A stretch of DNA of 64,000 bases, from NCBI GenBank assembly GCA_020639135.1, contig JACKHE010000005.1, forward strand, positions 62,001 to 126,000. The letters run 5' to 3'. This document shows positions 53,994 to 63,103 of this stretch, in pieces. How positions within the stretch are numbered: the first letter of the stretch is position 1; every line of letters starts with the position of its first letter. The position numbers and the translations under genes were made by a program. This DNA comes from Phycisphaeraceae bacterium (GTDB lineage Bacteria; Planctomycetota; Phycisphaerae; Phycisphaerales; UBA1924). Under the pieces are notes generated by a model that worked only from the letters and a program-made list of their open reading frames with translations, had not been told where the DNA came from and ran no database searches.

Positions 53994-54871
53994 TGGCTCG
54001 ACTCCTGGATCTGAACATCGTCAAGGACCTCGATGTCTCGGACCTCGATCTGCTTTCGCGCGAGGGCCGCGATGGGCTCGGCCTTGCGATCACGCGGGAC
54101 CGCGACACACAAGCCGCGACCGTTCAGGTGGACCGCGTGCCCGGCCTCGCGGAGCACGTCGGCGGCATCGGCCTCGCACGCCATGGTCAGGTAGAGCCGG
54201 ATGACCTGAACGGGTTTCTCGGTCGGCCACAGCTCGACGGGCGTCGTGTCCTGGACGACCCGGCCCCGCTCCATCACGAGCACGCGGTCCGCGAGGCTGA
54301 TGATCTCGTCCGGGCGGTGCGAGGCGAATAGCAGCGTCTTGCCCGCCCGGCGGAGGCGCTGCAAGGTCTCGACGACCTCACCCCTACCGGCGGCATCGAG
54401 GTTGGAAGTCGGTTCGTCCAGGATGATCAGCGGAGGGTCGCTCAGGAGGGCCACCGCGAGCGCGAGGCGCTGCTTCATGCCGCCCGAAAGGTCGCGGACG
54501 CGCTTGCGCTCGTGCCCGATGAGCCCGACCTCCGCCAGCGATTCCGCGGCCCTCGCCCTGGAAATCCGTCGAAGCCGCGCAAAGAAGACGATCGCCGAAC
54601 CCAACCGCGCATCGTCGTGGAACGCGAGCTCCTGCGGGACATACCCGACCAACGCCCGCGCGTGCCTTCCCCTTCGGCGAACATCAACACCGCCGACACT
54701 TGCATTTCCCTTGAATCGGATCACGCCCAGCAGGCATCGGATGAGCGTCGTCTTGCCCGCCCCGTTACTGCCCCACAACGCGATCGAGGCGCCGGCATCG
54801 AGCTCAAAGGACACATCGGAGACCGCCTGCACACGACCAAAGCGCTTGGTAATGCCCTTGGCATGGATCAT
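53990..54871 (-). CDS. nosF: NosF ABC transporter ATPase
   Basis: 293 residues from ATG 54871. Walker A GSNGAGKTT at 34-42, signature LSGGMKQRLA, Walker B LIILDEPTSNLD, and the switch His in FASHRPDE. The C-terminal 80 residues (VIRLYLTMACEADAADVLREAGHAVHL) extend beyond the ATPase fold. Partner of NosY; the start overlaps the nosD stop (ATGA). Confidence 0.92.
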   Translation of the reverse strand: MIHAKGITKRFGRVQAVSDVSFELDAGASIALWGSNGAGKTTLIRCLLGVIRFKGNASVGGVDVRRRGRHARALVGYVPQELAFHDDARLGSAIVFFARLRRISRARAAESLAEVGLIGHERKRVRDLSGGMKQRLALAVALLSDPPLIILDEPTSNLDAAGRGEVVETLQRLRRAGKTLLFASHRPDEIISLADRVLVMERGRVVQDTTPVELWPTEKPVQVIRLYLTMACEADAADVLREAGHAVHLNGRGLCVAVPRDRKAEPIAALARKQIEVRDIEVLDDVQIQESSQ

Positions 54872-56271
54872 GAGCGAACTCCTGTCTGCGGCGCCGGCAG
54901 GCCCCGCTCGAAACCCAGTGCGGCGATGCACGCGACGGCGATGGAGAGCAGGGTCGCCGCGAGAACCGCCATACGCGCCCCGCCGATCCCGCCGCCGGCG
55001 ATGGCCGAGTTGATACGGGGCGGTGAGGCGAGCGGCGATGGATCGATCAGCGTGGATTCGGGCCGCAGCTCGGGCAGCGCTCGGGCCGTGAATTCGATCG
55101 CCTGCTGCGCGGGGCTGTGAACGAAGAGTCGAAGGTTCGGCTCGTTCGCGAGCATGGCGCCGAACAGACTCCTTGGTTCGTAGGCCACGTCTCCGATGCC
55201 GTCGCCGTCGAGATCGAAGCCGGCGTAATCCGACCAGTAATTGCCGACGCCATCGCGAGCAAAGTCGTTGCTGACCAGCCGTCCGCGCCCGTGTGTCGCC
55301 GCGGGCTCTTCGTTCTCGACGAACGCGTTGCCGGTGAAGACGTTCCCGTGCGTGTTCGGGGTCGCGAGCAAACCCACCTCGTTGAAGGCGACCATGTTGG
55401 ATTCAAAGAGCCCGGTCGAATCGACCGAGGATGGACTGTTGTCGAGATAGACGCCGACGCGATTGGCGAGCAGCTCGTTGCCGGCGATGATGATGTCGTC
55501 GCAGTCCTTCAGGCCGACACCGTACCCGCTGGCGCCCCGGTTGTTCGTCAATCGGTTGCCCCTGAGCGTGATCCGGTTGCTGTACATGAGGTAGATGCCG
55601 ACGGAGTTGCTGCGTAGGTCGTTCTCCTCAATCACGGTGTCATGGCTATACATGAAGTGGAGCCCGTACCGGCTGTCGGTGACGGTGTTTCGGTCGATAC
55701 GGAGGTCCTCGGAGTACCAGAAGACCATGTCACGTGAGCCTCTGACGGTGTTGCCCTCGACGGTGCAGCCGTGGCTCCACCAGAGTCGGATGCCGTCGCC
55801 GCGGCGCCCCGGCTCGAGATTCTTGCAGGCGATCGTGTTGTTCCGAATCACCGCGTTGGGCGCCTCCCGGAGGTCGATCCCGAACAGGGCGTCATCGATG
55901 GTGTTGGATTCGATGGTCGCGTCTGCCGCGATGACCCGGATGGCCGCCGGCTCGCCGGTGACATCCTCATCCGTCGCACGGATGACGCATCCACGGATTG
56001 TGACTTGCTCGGCGAGCACCTCGATGACGGTGCCTTCGCCGAGACCGTCAAAGATGGCGCCGGCGCTGCCGTCCAGAACGATCGGCTTCCGGATGATGAG
56101 GTTGCCCTCGTAGATCCCGGCTGGCACGAGGATCGCGTCGCCCTGCTCGGCGTTGTCAATCATCTCCGCGACGACCGACACCGGGATGGGAGTGTTCCCC
56201 GTGCCTCCGTCCGCGGAGCGGACGACCGTGGCAAGAATCGAAATCAGGATGGTCAGGCGTGGGGGACTCAT
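54868..56271 (-). CDS. nosD: NosD periplasmic copper-site maturation protein
   Basis: 467 residues from ATG 56271. A signal peptide is followed by a right-handed parallel beta-helix of CASH-type repeats (AVIRNNTIACKNL, CTVEGNTVRGS, LRIDRNTVTDS, TVIEENDLRSN, ITLRGNRLTNN). A single C-terminal transmembrane helix (MAVLAATLLSIAVACIAAL) lies near 435-455, which is often absent from other NosD. NosD is required for making the CuZ cluster of NosZ. Confidence 0.92.
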   Translation of the reverse strand: MSPPRLTILISILATVVRSADGGTGNTPIPVSVVAEMIDNAEQGDAILVPAGIYEGNLIIRKPIVLDGSAGAIFDGLGEGTVIEVLAEQVTIRGCVIRATDEDVTGEPAAIRVIAADATIESNTIDDALFGIDLREAPNAVIRNNTIACKNLEPGRRGDGIRLWWSHGCTVEGNTVRGSRDMVFWYSEDLRIDRNTVTDSRYGLHFMYSHDTVIEENDLRSNSVGIYLMYSNRITLRGNRLTNNRGASGYGVGLKDCDDIIIAGNELLANRVGVYLDNSPSSVDSTGLFESNMVAFNEVGLLATPNTHGNVFTGNAFVENEEPAATHGRGRLVSNDFARDGVGNYWSDYAGFDLDGDGIGDVAYEPRSLFGAMLANEPNLRLFVHSPAQQAIEFTARALPELRPESTLIDPSPLASPPRINSAIAGGGIGGARMAVLAATLLSIAVACIAALGFERGLPAPQTGVRS

Positions 56272-56285
56272 GTCAGGTGGTTTGT

Positions 56286-56945
56286 TCAGGCGGCCGAGTT
56301 CTGTTGCTTCACAAGTGGCAGATACGCGCGACGGTGGAAGTACAACGCAGTGACCAATACGAACGAAGCGACGGTCGCGAGCATCAGCCCCGGGCCGGGG
56401 GTGGCAATCGTGATGAACTGGCCGATCCCTCCCTTGCCGAGCGCGGTGGGCACGAAGGGCTTGACCGCGTTGGACAGCGGGGCGTTCGGGTCGAGGTTGA
56501 GTCCAAAGTGACGCATCCACAGGTGGAGATCCACGAGGAAGACCACCGGGAAGAACACGACCGGGGCGACCAGCAACGCGGCCCATCTGGTGTGGACAAA
56601 CGCTGCGAGCTCCAGCATCACGACAAACGCGATCAAGATAAAGACGCCGACGGTGCGCTCGATCTCGGCGGCCTCGTAGAGCGAACGCATCCCGATGTAA
56701 TGGTTCAGACCATCAATCTCGGCGACATCACCGGTCAGGGAGTTCAGATACGCGGTCATGTGCAGACCGTCCGGATATTGCGGCGCCTGAAGCTCCATGC
56801 GCCAGTACGGCAGGAAGAGTGAAACGAGCAGGAGCACCCGCGCTGCGAGCAGCAGGAATCCGGGCATTCCGTACCGAATCGAGCGGCTTGACGCATCGGC
56901 TGGATTGATGCGAGGCCCGAGGAATCGATCAGTGATCGTTGTCAT
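56286..56945 (-). CDS. membrane protein of the nos cluster (NosB-like)
   Basis: 219 residues from ATG 56945. About five hydrophobic helices (FLLLAARVLLLVSLFLPYW, TVGVFILIAFVVMLELAAF, WAALLVAPVVFFPVVFLVDLHLWM and others) with MELQAPQYPDGLHM in a periplasmic loop. Its position between nosZ and nosD matches nosB of clade II nos clusters, a membrane protein of unproven role. I give the relation from position and topology; the sequence itself I recognise only weakly. Confidence 0.75.
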   Translation of the reverse strand: MTTITDRFLGPRINPADASSRSIRYGMPGFLLLAARVLLLVSLFLPYWRMELQAPQYPDGLHMTAYLNSLTGDVAEIDGLNHYIGMRSLYEAAEIERTVGVFILIAFVVMLELAAFVHTRWAALLVAPVVFFPVVFLVDLHLWMRHFGLNLDPNAPLSNAVKPFVPTALGKGGIGQFITIATPGPGLMLATVASFVLVTALYFHRRAYLPLVKQQNSAA

Positions 56946-57035
56946 GAAAAGCGGCCTCCTCGTCTCACCGGAATGATTCCGGCCGAGTGTTTGAGAAGCC
57001 GCGCGGGACGCTCTCACGTCCGGCGCAGCGATGGG

Positions 57036-59063
57036 TCAGTCTGGCTCAATCATCAGGTATCCCATCATCTCCAGGTGGAGCGCCGAGCAGAACTCGGAGC
57101 AGTAGAACGGGAATGTGCCGGGTGTATCAGCGGTAAACTCAATCGTCACGTTCTCGCCGGGCTCCAGGGACGCGGTGATGTTATAAACAGGCACCGCGAA
57201 GCCGTGCGTTGCGTCAACGGCGCGCTCGATGTTGGTGATGTGCCACCGGACCTTGTCGCCCTGCTTCAGGTAAATGTGCTCGGGATTGAAATGGCTGCGG
57301 ACCGCGGTCATAAAGATGTCCACGGTTCCGTCGCTGTTGCGCTGCACTCGCTCCATCTTGGGCTTGGGCGCCATCGGGTTGATGTTCTGCTCTTGCGGGT
57401 CCCAGCCGACCTCGGGATAGGTCGCCCATGCATTGATCTTGTCGGCCTTGATGATCTGGGCGTAGTGCGGTTCGCCGACGCCCATCGCCATGTCGTAGAT
57501 CACGGGCGCATTGGCGCCCTGCTTCGAGATGTCGATGAGTTGCAGGTTCTGCGGGAGCAGGGGGCCGGTCTGGATGAACCGGTCCACGGACCACTTGTTG
57601 AGGGACACGAGGTACTTGCCGTCAGGGCTGACGGTGTCGCCCTCGGCCGCGGCGATGTGGCCTACGTTGTAGTGCACGGGGGTCTTGTGCACGAGCGTCC
57701 AGTCGGGTTCCGGGGTCTGTGACCCGTATGAACCGCCCATGGTCCATCGGGCGACCGCGGAATCCAGGTAGAGCGAGGTGTACGCGTACCCGTCCGGTCC
57801 GAACTGGGTGTGGAGCGGCCCGAGACCGACCTCGATGCGGGCCTCCACCACACTGTCGAAGTCGAGGATCGGCACACCAAAGCCGTCAGACCCGGAGTAC
57901 GTCTTGGATTCAATCGCCTTCTTGATCTTGTCTGTCGAATAGATGGTCACGTGCGGATCAAGCTTGCCGGAGACGACGATGAAGTCGCCCTTGGGTGCGA
58001 CATCGACGCCGTGCGGGCTCCGGGGCTCGGGTGTCACATGCAGCAGGCCCTCGGCGAGCGCGGTCTTGAGCGTGATGACGGGGAAGCCCTCGATCTCCTG
58101 AACCTTCCCCGCCTTGAAGACCTGCTCAGCTTTCCTCCAGTCGATAATGTGCAGGAAGTCGGTCGCATTCCGGCTGGCGCCCGCTTCGAAGGGCGGTTTC
58201 TTGTCCTGGATGCCGCCGGTCGCGAGCTCGGTGTTCAGCGAGTTCATAAAGAAATACCCGTCACTCGCCAGCTTGCCGGCGTCTGAAAGGTCCTGCCAGT
58301 ACGGCGGCAGCTCGATCGCGAACGACTGATCCTTGTCGATCCGCCCGCGGTTGCGATCGAACTTCCAGAGCGTAACCGAGCCCTTGTACTCTTCCTTGTA
58401 TTCGGAGATCGGAACGTATTCGGAGCCCCAGGGCGACGCGTACTGCCCGCCCTCAATGATGTACTCGGTGTTGGGTGTTACGAACGTGCCGCCGTGATCG
58501 CTGAGCGTCAGCGGGTTTTTCACGATCTGCTTGGTTTCCCAGTCACGGAGATCAATAACCGCGACACGGGCATTGATCTTGTCGTTGATGAACACGAACT
58601 GCCCGTCGTAATCTCCGTTGGTCTCGGACAGGGCCGGGTGGTGCGTGTCACCCCAGAGGTTCGCTTTGCCTTTCGGGAACCCCTCGGCAAGAATGTCATT
58701 GCCCACCCCGAACCCCCAGCCCTGCCAAGGCTCCGGCGTGAACACCGCGATCGAGCGCAGCAGGCGCATGCTGGGCAAACCAACGACGAAAATCTGGCCC
58801 GCGTGACCTCCTGACGCGAACATTAGGTACTCGTCCTTCTGCCCGCTGGGAAGGTAGGTCTTCGCCGCCGCCACCAGGTCTGCAGTCGTGAGCCCGCGGT
58901 CCTTGGCGATTGATTCGACATCACGCATGGACTGTGCGCTGGCGACAGAGCCGACGCTTGCGAGGAAGAGCCCCGCTCCAACAACTGTGAGAGTTCTGAT
59001 TGTTTGAGATCTTGTGTTCAACGCTGTCCCCTTTCTGAACGCACGTTGGAGATAATTGGTCAC
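57036..59063 (-). CDS. nosZ: nitrous-oxide reductase, clade II (Sec-dependent)
   Basis: 675 residues. It reduces N2O to N2 in the periplasm. The seven CuZ histidines are visible in order: GGHAG, DTHHP (two), HGVD, GPLHTQF, YNVGHI and GEPHYAQ. The CuA site is at the C-terminus, FYCSEFCSALHLEMMGY. The N-terminal signal (TVVGAGLFLASVGSVASA) is a Sec type without twin arginine, which together with the nosB-like neighbour marks clade II. No C-terminal haem domain is fused. The start may be slightly downstream of the ATG at 59063. Confidence 0.96.
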   Translation of the reverse strand: MTNYLQRAFRKGTALNTRSQTIRTLTVVGAGLFLASVGSVASAQSMRDVESIAKDRGLTTADLVAAAKTYLPSGQKDEYLMFASGGHAGQIFVVGLPSMRLLRSIAVFTPEPWQGWGFGVGNDILAEGFPKGKANLWGDTHHPALSETNGDYDGQFVFINDKINARVAVIDLRDWETKQIVKNPLTLSDHGGTFVTPNTEYIIEGGQYASPWGSEYVPISEYKEEYKGSVTLWKFDRNRGRIDKDQSFAIELPPYWQDLSDAGKLASDGYFFMNSLNTELATGGIQDKKPPFEAGASRNATDFLHIIDWRKAEQVFKAGKVQEIEGFPVITLKTALAEGLLHVTPEPRSPHGVDVAPKGDFIVVSGKLDPHVTIYSTDKIKKAIESKTYSGSDGFGVPILDFDSVVEARIEVGLGPLHTQFGPDGYAYTSLYLDSAVARWTMGGSYGSQTPEPDWTLVHKTPVHYNVGHIAAAEGDTVSPDGKYLVSLNKWSVDRFIQTGPLLPQNLQLIDISKQGANAPVIYDMAMGVGEPHYAQIIKADKINAWATYPEVGWDPQEQNINPMAPKPKMERVQRNSDGTVDIFMTAVRSHFNPEHIYLKQGDKVRWHITNIERAVDATHGFAVPVYNITASLEPGENVTIEFTADTPGTFPFYCSEFCSALHLEMMGYLMIEPD

Positions 59064-59092
59064 TGCGGCCGGCGGTGCTGGGGGCTGAGCGA

Positions 59093-59962
59093 TTACGTGC
59101 CCATCGCCTCCTCCTGCACAGCCCTGACGTAATCCACGATGATCTGAAGTTGTTCATCGGTGATTGCCGGATTGCCGCCCTTGGGCGGCATGTCGACGCC
59201 TGTCGTATTGTTCTCGTCCCAACTCGGTCGGCCGGACTTGATGAACGTGATGAGGTCCTTGTCGGCGCTGGCGCGCACGAATCCGCTTGTCGAGAGCGGG
59301 AGACCGAGGTCTTCCATGCCCTCGGCGCCTTTCCCATGGCAGGCCGAGCACGATGCGACAAAGAGGTCATACCCTGAATGCTCGGTGAGTTCGACAGCCG
59401 CGACCGACGCGCCGCCTTCGCGCCCTTTCAGGTTCCAGGCCTCGGTTGACGCCGTCGGCGCTCCTTCCTCCTGGATCGCTCGGAGATAGAGCACCACGCG
59501 TGCGAGGCGTTCGTCATCGACATCTTGAGCGCCGCGCGGCGGCATTAGTGCGCCCGACGTGTTGGACGGGTCATCGATCGGGCGTCCCGTGACTAGAAGG
59601 TTGTGGAGTTCCTCGTCGGTCTGTGATTGCACGAACGCGCTGTTGCGCAGCGGCTTGCCCAGAAGGTGCATCCCCTCACCGTTCGGCCCGTGACAGACCG
59701 CGCAGGTGCTCTTGAACGTCTTCACGCCAAGAGCGATCTCGTAGGGTTCGACGCCGAGAGCCGCGGCTTCAACACTCCATGGCGGCACGGGAGGCGCGGG
59801 GAGAGTCAGCAGGAGAATTATGAGGATGATGGGTAGGATCGATGCGAACAACGTGACAGTCCCGCAAGCCATCACGCGATTGGGATCAGGATCGGCCCTC
59901 ATATTGGCTCGACTCAGATCTCCAGAAGAAGAAGCGGTCTGCTTGTGTGCCTCTGAGTTCAT
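59093..59962 (-). CDS. diheme cytochrome c, likely NosZ electron donor
   Basis: 289 residues. A membrane anchor near 35-55 (SILPIILIILLLTLP) is followed by two cytochrome c domains with CAVCHGPNGEG near 91 and CSACHGKGAEG near 204, each with a later Met (ALMPPRGAQD, VDMPPKGGNP) as axial ligand. The duplicated layout resembles cytochromes from cbb3-type and nos clusters. It is 29 bases upstream of nosZ and would pass electrons to its CuA site. It is the first gene of the minus-strand nos operon. Confidence 0.88.
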   Translation of the reverse strand: MNSEAHKQTASSSGDLSRANMRADPDPNRVMACGTVTLFASILPIILIILLLTLPAPPVPPWSVEAAALGVEPYEIALGVKTFKSTCAVCHGPNGEGMHLLGKPLRNSAFVQSQTDEELHNLLVTGRPIDDPSNTSGALMPPRGAQDVDDERLARVVLYLRAIQEEGAPTASTEAWNLKGREGGASVAAVELTEHSGYDLFVASCSACHGKGAEGMEDLGLPLSTSGFVRASADKDLITFIKSGRPSWDENNTTGVDMPPKGGNPAITDEQLQIIVDYVRAVQEEAMGT

Positions 59963-59998
59963 CGAAGGCCGTCCCTCCTGTTCACCCGAATCGGTACA

Positions 59999-60019
59999 AT
60001 AGTGGACAAATCACTACAC
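59999..60019. promoter_or_regulatory. candidate Rrf2 site upstream of the nos operon
   Basis: ATAGTGGACAAATCACTACAC contains an inverted repeat TAGTG-N7-CACTA, 37 bases upstream of the first nos gene. It shares the ATAGTG-half with the palindrome near the Rrf2 start, so both may be bound by the same regulator. Confidence 0.5.
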
Positions 60020-60060
60020 ATTCATAGCGTCACAGACAATTGTGGTCAAGTGGGTCTATT

Positions 60061-60561
60061 TCACCGATTTTCCGTATCGACCCTCTTTTCAACCTCGCTG
60101 GGTACGTCGATGGCCAGCGTGAGAGGCAGTTTCCCGGAGGGGTCGCACAGGGGCCGCACACCCCCCTCACCGTCGAGAAGGTCGCTCAGTGAAGTCGAAG
60201 CAAACGTGCTTTCGGTGCGGGCCATTTCCGTGTCGAGCATCCGGTGGAGGGCGCAGAGTCGGGTGTGGCCCTCGATCCCCAGGGGACACCGTTCAATCCT
60301 CTGAATCTGCGTATCTGAGGCGTTCAGAACGTCTAGGACACTAATCGCGGTGGGAACTTTCGCCAGCGCAAATCCCCCCCCCGAACCGCGTTGGGCTGTC
60401 AGGATCCCATCCCGGGCAAGCATCCGTAAGACCTTCTGGAGGTAGCCAACAGGAACCCGGATCGCCGTGGAAATCTCCACCGCCGAAGCTGGGGTATTCT
60501 CCGTGCGGGCCGCCAAATACAGCGCGGCTCGAAGCGCGTACTCGGAGGTTTGTGAGATCAT
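60061..60561 (-). CDS. Rrf2-family transcriptional regulator (NsrR-like)
   Basis: 166 residues. The N-terminal winged helix has the Rrf2 pattern MISQTSEYALRAALYLA and YLQKVLRMLARDGILTAQRGSGGGFALAK. Cys92 and Cys103 (RCPLGIEGHTRLC) lie 11 residues apart, as in the Fe-S-binding NsrR site, with a third Cys139 farther on; the middle NsrR Cys is absent. It probably senses NO or iron through an Fe-S cluster. It is encoded on the same strand as the nos genes but with its own upstream site; nos starts 99 bases downstream of its stop. Confidence 0.88.
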   Translation of the reverse strand: MISQTSEYALRAALYLAARTENTPASAVEISTAIRVPVGYLQKVLRMLARDGILTAQRGSGGGFALAKVPTAISVLDVLNASDTQIQRIERCPLGIEGHTRLCALHRMLDTEMARTESTFASTSLSDLLDGEGGVRPLCDPSGKLPLTLAIDVPSEVEKRVDTENR

Positions 60562-60577
60562 GGGGAGCCTCGATATT

Positions 60578-60595
60578 GTGTACTTTATAGTACAC
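60578..60595. promoter_or_regulatory. palindromic operator of the Rrf2 regulator
   Basis: GTGTACT-TTAT-AGTACAC is a perfect inverted repeat (7-base arms, 4-base centre) 16 bases upstream of the Rrf2 start. The wider sequence (TATAGTGTACTATAAAG on the minus strand) resembles IscR-type Rrf2 sites. Autoregulation is the likely reading. Confidence 0.75.
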
Positions 60596-60639
60596 TATAG
60601 GGGCTGCTGGCAAGTCAATCAAGTATTGACCTGTTCCCC

Positions 60640-60862
60640 GGGGTGGGCCAGCAATTTGTTGCGCTCCGCCGGGCGGCCCGCTAGGCCACTGAGCGATGCT
60701 TCGGCGTCACCGTGATGGCCGGGTAGGCCAGTTTCGGGTCGCCGCCGACGTGTCGTCGCGTCACCGCGACGCGGAGATCGAGATCGCCTCCTTCCGTGTA
60801 GCGGAGCGGTGCGGGAACGGGGATCCCAGCAGCCGCCTCGACGGGCGTCATTGTACAGTAGC
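60640..60862 (-). pseudogene. transposase C-terminal relic with one IS end
   Basis: CGGGGTGGGCCAGCAATTTG at 60640 resembles the ends of the IS at 60970-62310. Translation from the minus strand gives MTPVEAAAGIPVPAP and DPKLAYPAITVTPKHRS, aligning with the C-terminus of the intact transposase (LTPVEAEHDVPVPET, DPRLAYPVIRVSECRS). Homology stops at TGTACA near 60857. It is a diverged remnant of a related IS. Confidence 0.75.
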
Positions 60863-60969
60863 GGGCGAGCTCGATGGTGAGCAAGGCGATCAGCAGGCAG
60901 ATCGCCTCCGTCGTATCCAACAGACCCAGATCGAGCTTCGCCGCTCTCAGCGGCTCTCAACGCCTCGAT
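60862..60969. repeat. short segment shared with the CRISPR-adjacent fragment
   Basis: AGTAGCGGGCGAGCTCGATGG onward matches 46812-46937, sharing for example GATCAGCA and ATCGAGCTTC. In both places it lies just outside an IS end, and on its other side borders unrelated sequence (a transposase relic here, a CRISPR repeat there). It may be a separate element end. Confidence 0.6.
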
Positions 60970-62310
60970 CGGGGCGGGCCAGGAGATTGTGCGCTCTCTC
61001 AGGCGGCTTCAGAGCGGCATTCCGAGACGCGGATGACCGGGTAGGCCAACCGCGGATCGCCTCGGACGCATCGCCGATGCAGTTGAACTCTGGGCTCGAC
61101 ACCTCCTTCCTGTCTATAGATTGCCGTCTCGGGGACGGGAACGTCGTGTTCTGCTTCAACCGGCGTCAGGGTACCATGTGCCGCATGCGGTCGGAAGCGG
61201 TTGTGCCATTCTCTGTAAGCGTCGAGGCGAACCTGAAGGGCTTTGGCGCTCTGCGGCAGCAAGGATCGCCGTGCCCACCCCTTCACATCCTTGAAGACCC
61301 GTTCGACCTTCGCGTTGAGCTGCCAGGTGTGGACCTGGCAGCGGATGTGCGTAACACCCAAGGCCTCGACGCTTCTGCGGAACCGGGACCGGAACTGGCT
61401 GCCGTGATCGGTGATCAGGAACCTCGGCGCTGCCCCGTTGCTGTCGATCGACGCCACGACCAGACCAGCCAGATCTGTGGACGTTGGGCGTTTCGGAAAC
61501 GCCTTCAATGCGACGATCTTCCTACTGAAGCCATCGATGATCGCAGCGATCTCGACCTTCTTCCACAGGACTCGGATCTCTGTCAGATCCAAGTGCCAGA
61601 CCCGGTTCGGTCGCGTTGGATGCCGCACGTGATTAGGGGCTGTGGTTACTCGCGGTTGAGGAGCGCGCTTCGCTGGCTTGGGCGGCTCCTCCTGCAGCAC
61701 GCGTCGGATCGTCGTCCGGCTGATTCCGATGCCGGCTCGGAGGAGGTGCCGAGCGATCGTCCGAGTCCCGAACTCGGGCTCCGGGAAGGCTTCTCGGATC
61801 TCGTGAACGAGCCTCCGGATCGTGTCGTGCAGCCGGTTCCACGGCGGTCCACCGAGCAGTCGCTCGGCTCGGAGCTTGTCATCGACCGCCCTTTGCCAGT
61901 TCCGGATTGTGTTGGGGTGCACGACGAACCGAGATCCGGCTTCCTTCGTCGACCATCCCCGGAGCCTCATGACCTCCAGGATCTGGGCTCGTTCGGCAGG
62001 GGAGTAGTGGGGGCGTTGATGCGCCGGCTTCCGCTGCCTCTGGCTCCTGAAGACCGCCAACTCCCGCTCGAGCAACGAGGCGTCGTGGTGGATAGCGTCC
62101 CGCTGGCCCAGCAATCGCACCAATGGCGACGCGTGATCGAGCATCCTGGCTCTGGCCGCGACCGCAGAGCACATGAAGAGCGTGGCGATCCCGTCCGCCA
62201 GGGCCCACGTGGATTGGTTGGGTTGGCTCACTCGAATGCCCCCGGGCTGGTGAGAGAATTCGGCATCTTGGACGCATCGCAGGGGGCGCACAAATTCCTG
62301 GCCCACCCCG
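60970..62310 (-). mobile_element. insertion sequence with rve/DDE transposase
   Basis: Inverted ends of about 30 bases: CGGGGCGGGCCAGGAGATTG at 60970 (plus strand) and CGGGGTGGGCCAGGAATTTG reading inward from 62310 (minus strand), about 25 of 30 matches including TTGTGCGC. They enclose one transposase gene. The total length is about 1.34 kb. No clear target duplication is visible. Confidence 0.75.
60999..62306 (-). CDS. IS3/IS481-like DDE transposase
   Basis: 435 residues from GTG 62306, which overlaps the IS end, so the true start may be later. The N-terminal half has a helix-turn-helix (YSPAERAQILEVMRLRGWSTKEAGSRFVVHPNTIRNW) and the C-terminal half an rve integrase core: Asp in WHLDLTEIR, Asp in LITDHGSQFRS and Glu in NAKVERVFKD form the DDE triad. 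It appears intact. It moves the enclosing IS, and two decayed relatives are in the window. Confidence 0.9.
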   Translation of the reverse strand: MGQEFVRPLRCVQDAEFSHQPGGIRVSQPNQSTWALADGIATLFMCSAVAARARMLDHASPLVRLLGQRDAIHHDASLLERELAVFRSQRQRKPAHQRPHYSPAERAQILEVMRLRGWSTKEAGSRFVVHPNTIRNWQRAVDDKLRAERLLGGPPWNRLHDTIRRLVHEIREAFPEPEFGTRTIARHLLRAGIGISRTTIRRVLQEEPPKPAKRAPQPRVTTAPNHVRHPTRPNRVWHLDLTEIRVLWKKVEIAAIIDGFSRKIVALKAFPKRPTSTDLAGLVVASIDSNGAAPRFLITDHGSQFRSRFRRSVEALGVTHIRCQVHTWQLNAKVERVFKDVKGWARRSLLPQSAKALQVRLDAYREWHNRFRPHAAHGTLTPVEAEHDVPVPETAIYRQEGGVEPRVQLHRRCVRGDPRLAYPVIRVSECRSEAA

Positions 62311-63103
62311 AAGAGGGGGGATTGGAGGGCGGCAAGGCCGATCAGCTAGCCAACACCGCTAACGGACGATGAGCGACGCCGCCTGACGGCGGCGCAAGAG
62401 ACTATTCGCCATATCGCGGATCGCCCCCCGCTTTCTCAAACCCCTGCTCGGCAAGCGATTGCTGGGCAGGGGTTTGTGTTTGGGGTGTTCGTGAATCAGG
62501 GGGTGTAGCGCCCAAAGTAGTGCACAAAGTAGCGCCGCTCAGATTCTCCGCGCGTTCCGTTCTGCACATATTCACGTTGGAATATGAGTGCCGGATGTTC
62601 AAATCCTTTTGCCTCGGGCTCGGTCTCGTGCCCGCTGCGCCTGTCACCATTCCGCAATGCACCCACTTGATGGCGGCCGCTTTAGAGATCACAGCGCCGT
62701 CGTAGTTGTATGCCTCGGAGATCACCATCACCAACTCATCTACGTACTTCTTTGGCGATTCTGGGCATGGATCACGGCGAATTGCCACAGTGCTCGAACA
62801 ATTTATCATCCTCCTTGCCTACGAAGACATCAATACAATTGAGCGCACTCCCCAGGGCCCAATCCTCCAGTCAACCATGAGCACTGCAACATATTGAGAG
62901 AGACTGCATACGCAACTTGCGACGATCGGTCCATTTGCGGCATTTGCCGCGTCCTCACAAGCGACTCAGGAAGCCCATACTGGGGCGCCGAGGAATGGAC
63001 GGGTCAGTTGGAAATGTGCATTGCGCAGCAGGTCGGCGGACTGTGTGGACTCGTAAAGCATACCATGCACACGAATTGAAACACTGACCAAGAGGAGAAC
63101 GAG
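62311..63103. other. intergenic region right of the IS
   Basis: About 790 bases of lower GC and no supportable gene; the small frames show no start signals or family resemblance. It contains the inverted repeat at 62437-62476. Confidence 0.45.
62437..62476. repeat. perfect 11-base inverted repeat
   Basis: CAAACCCCTGC (62437-62447) and GCAGGGGTTTG (62466-62476) are perfect complements with an 18-base loop that itself contains GCAAGCGATTGC. Stability is enough for a terminator but there is no T-run on either side except TGTGTTT downstream. Confidence 0.65.

Noticed and set aside
60696..62372. A 558-codon plus-strand frame
   Set aside because: It is antisense to the DDE transposase, which carries the catalytic triad; the plus-strand product has no recognisable domain.
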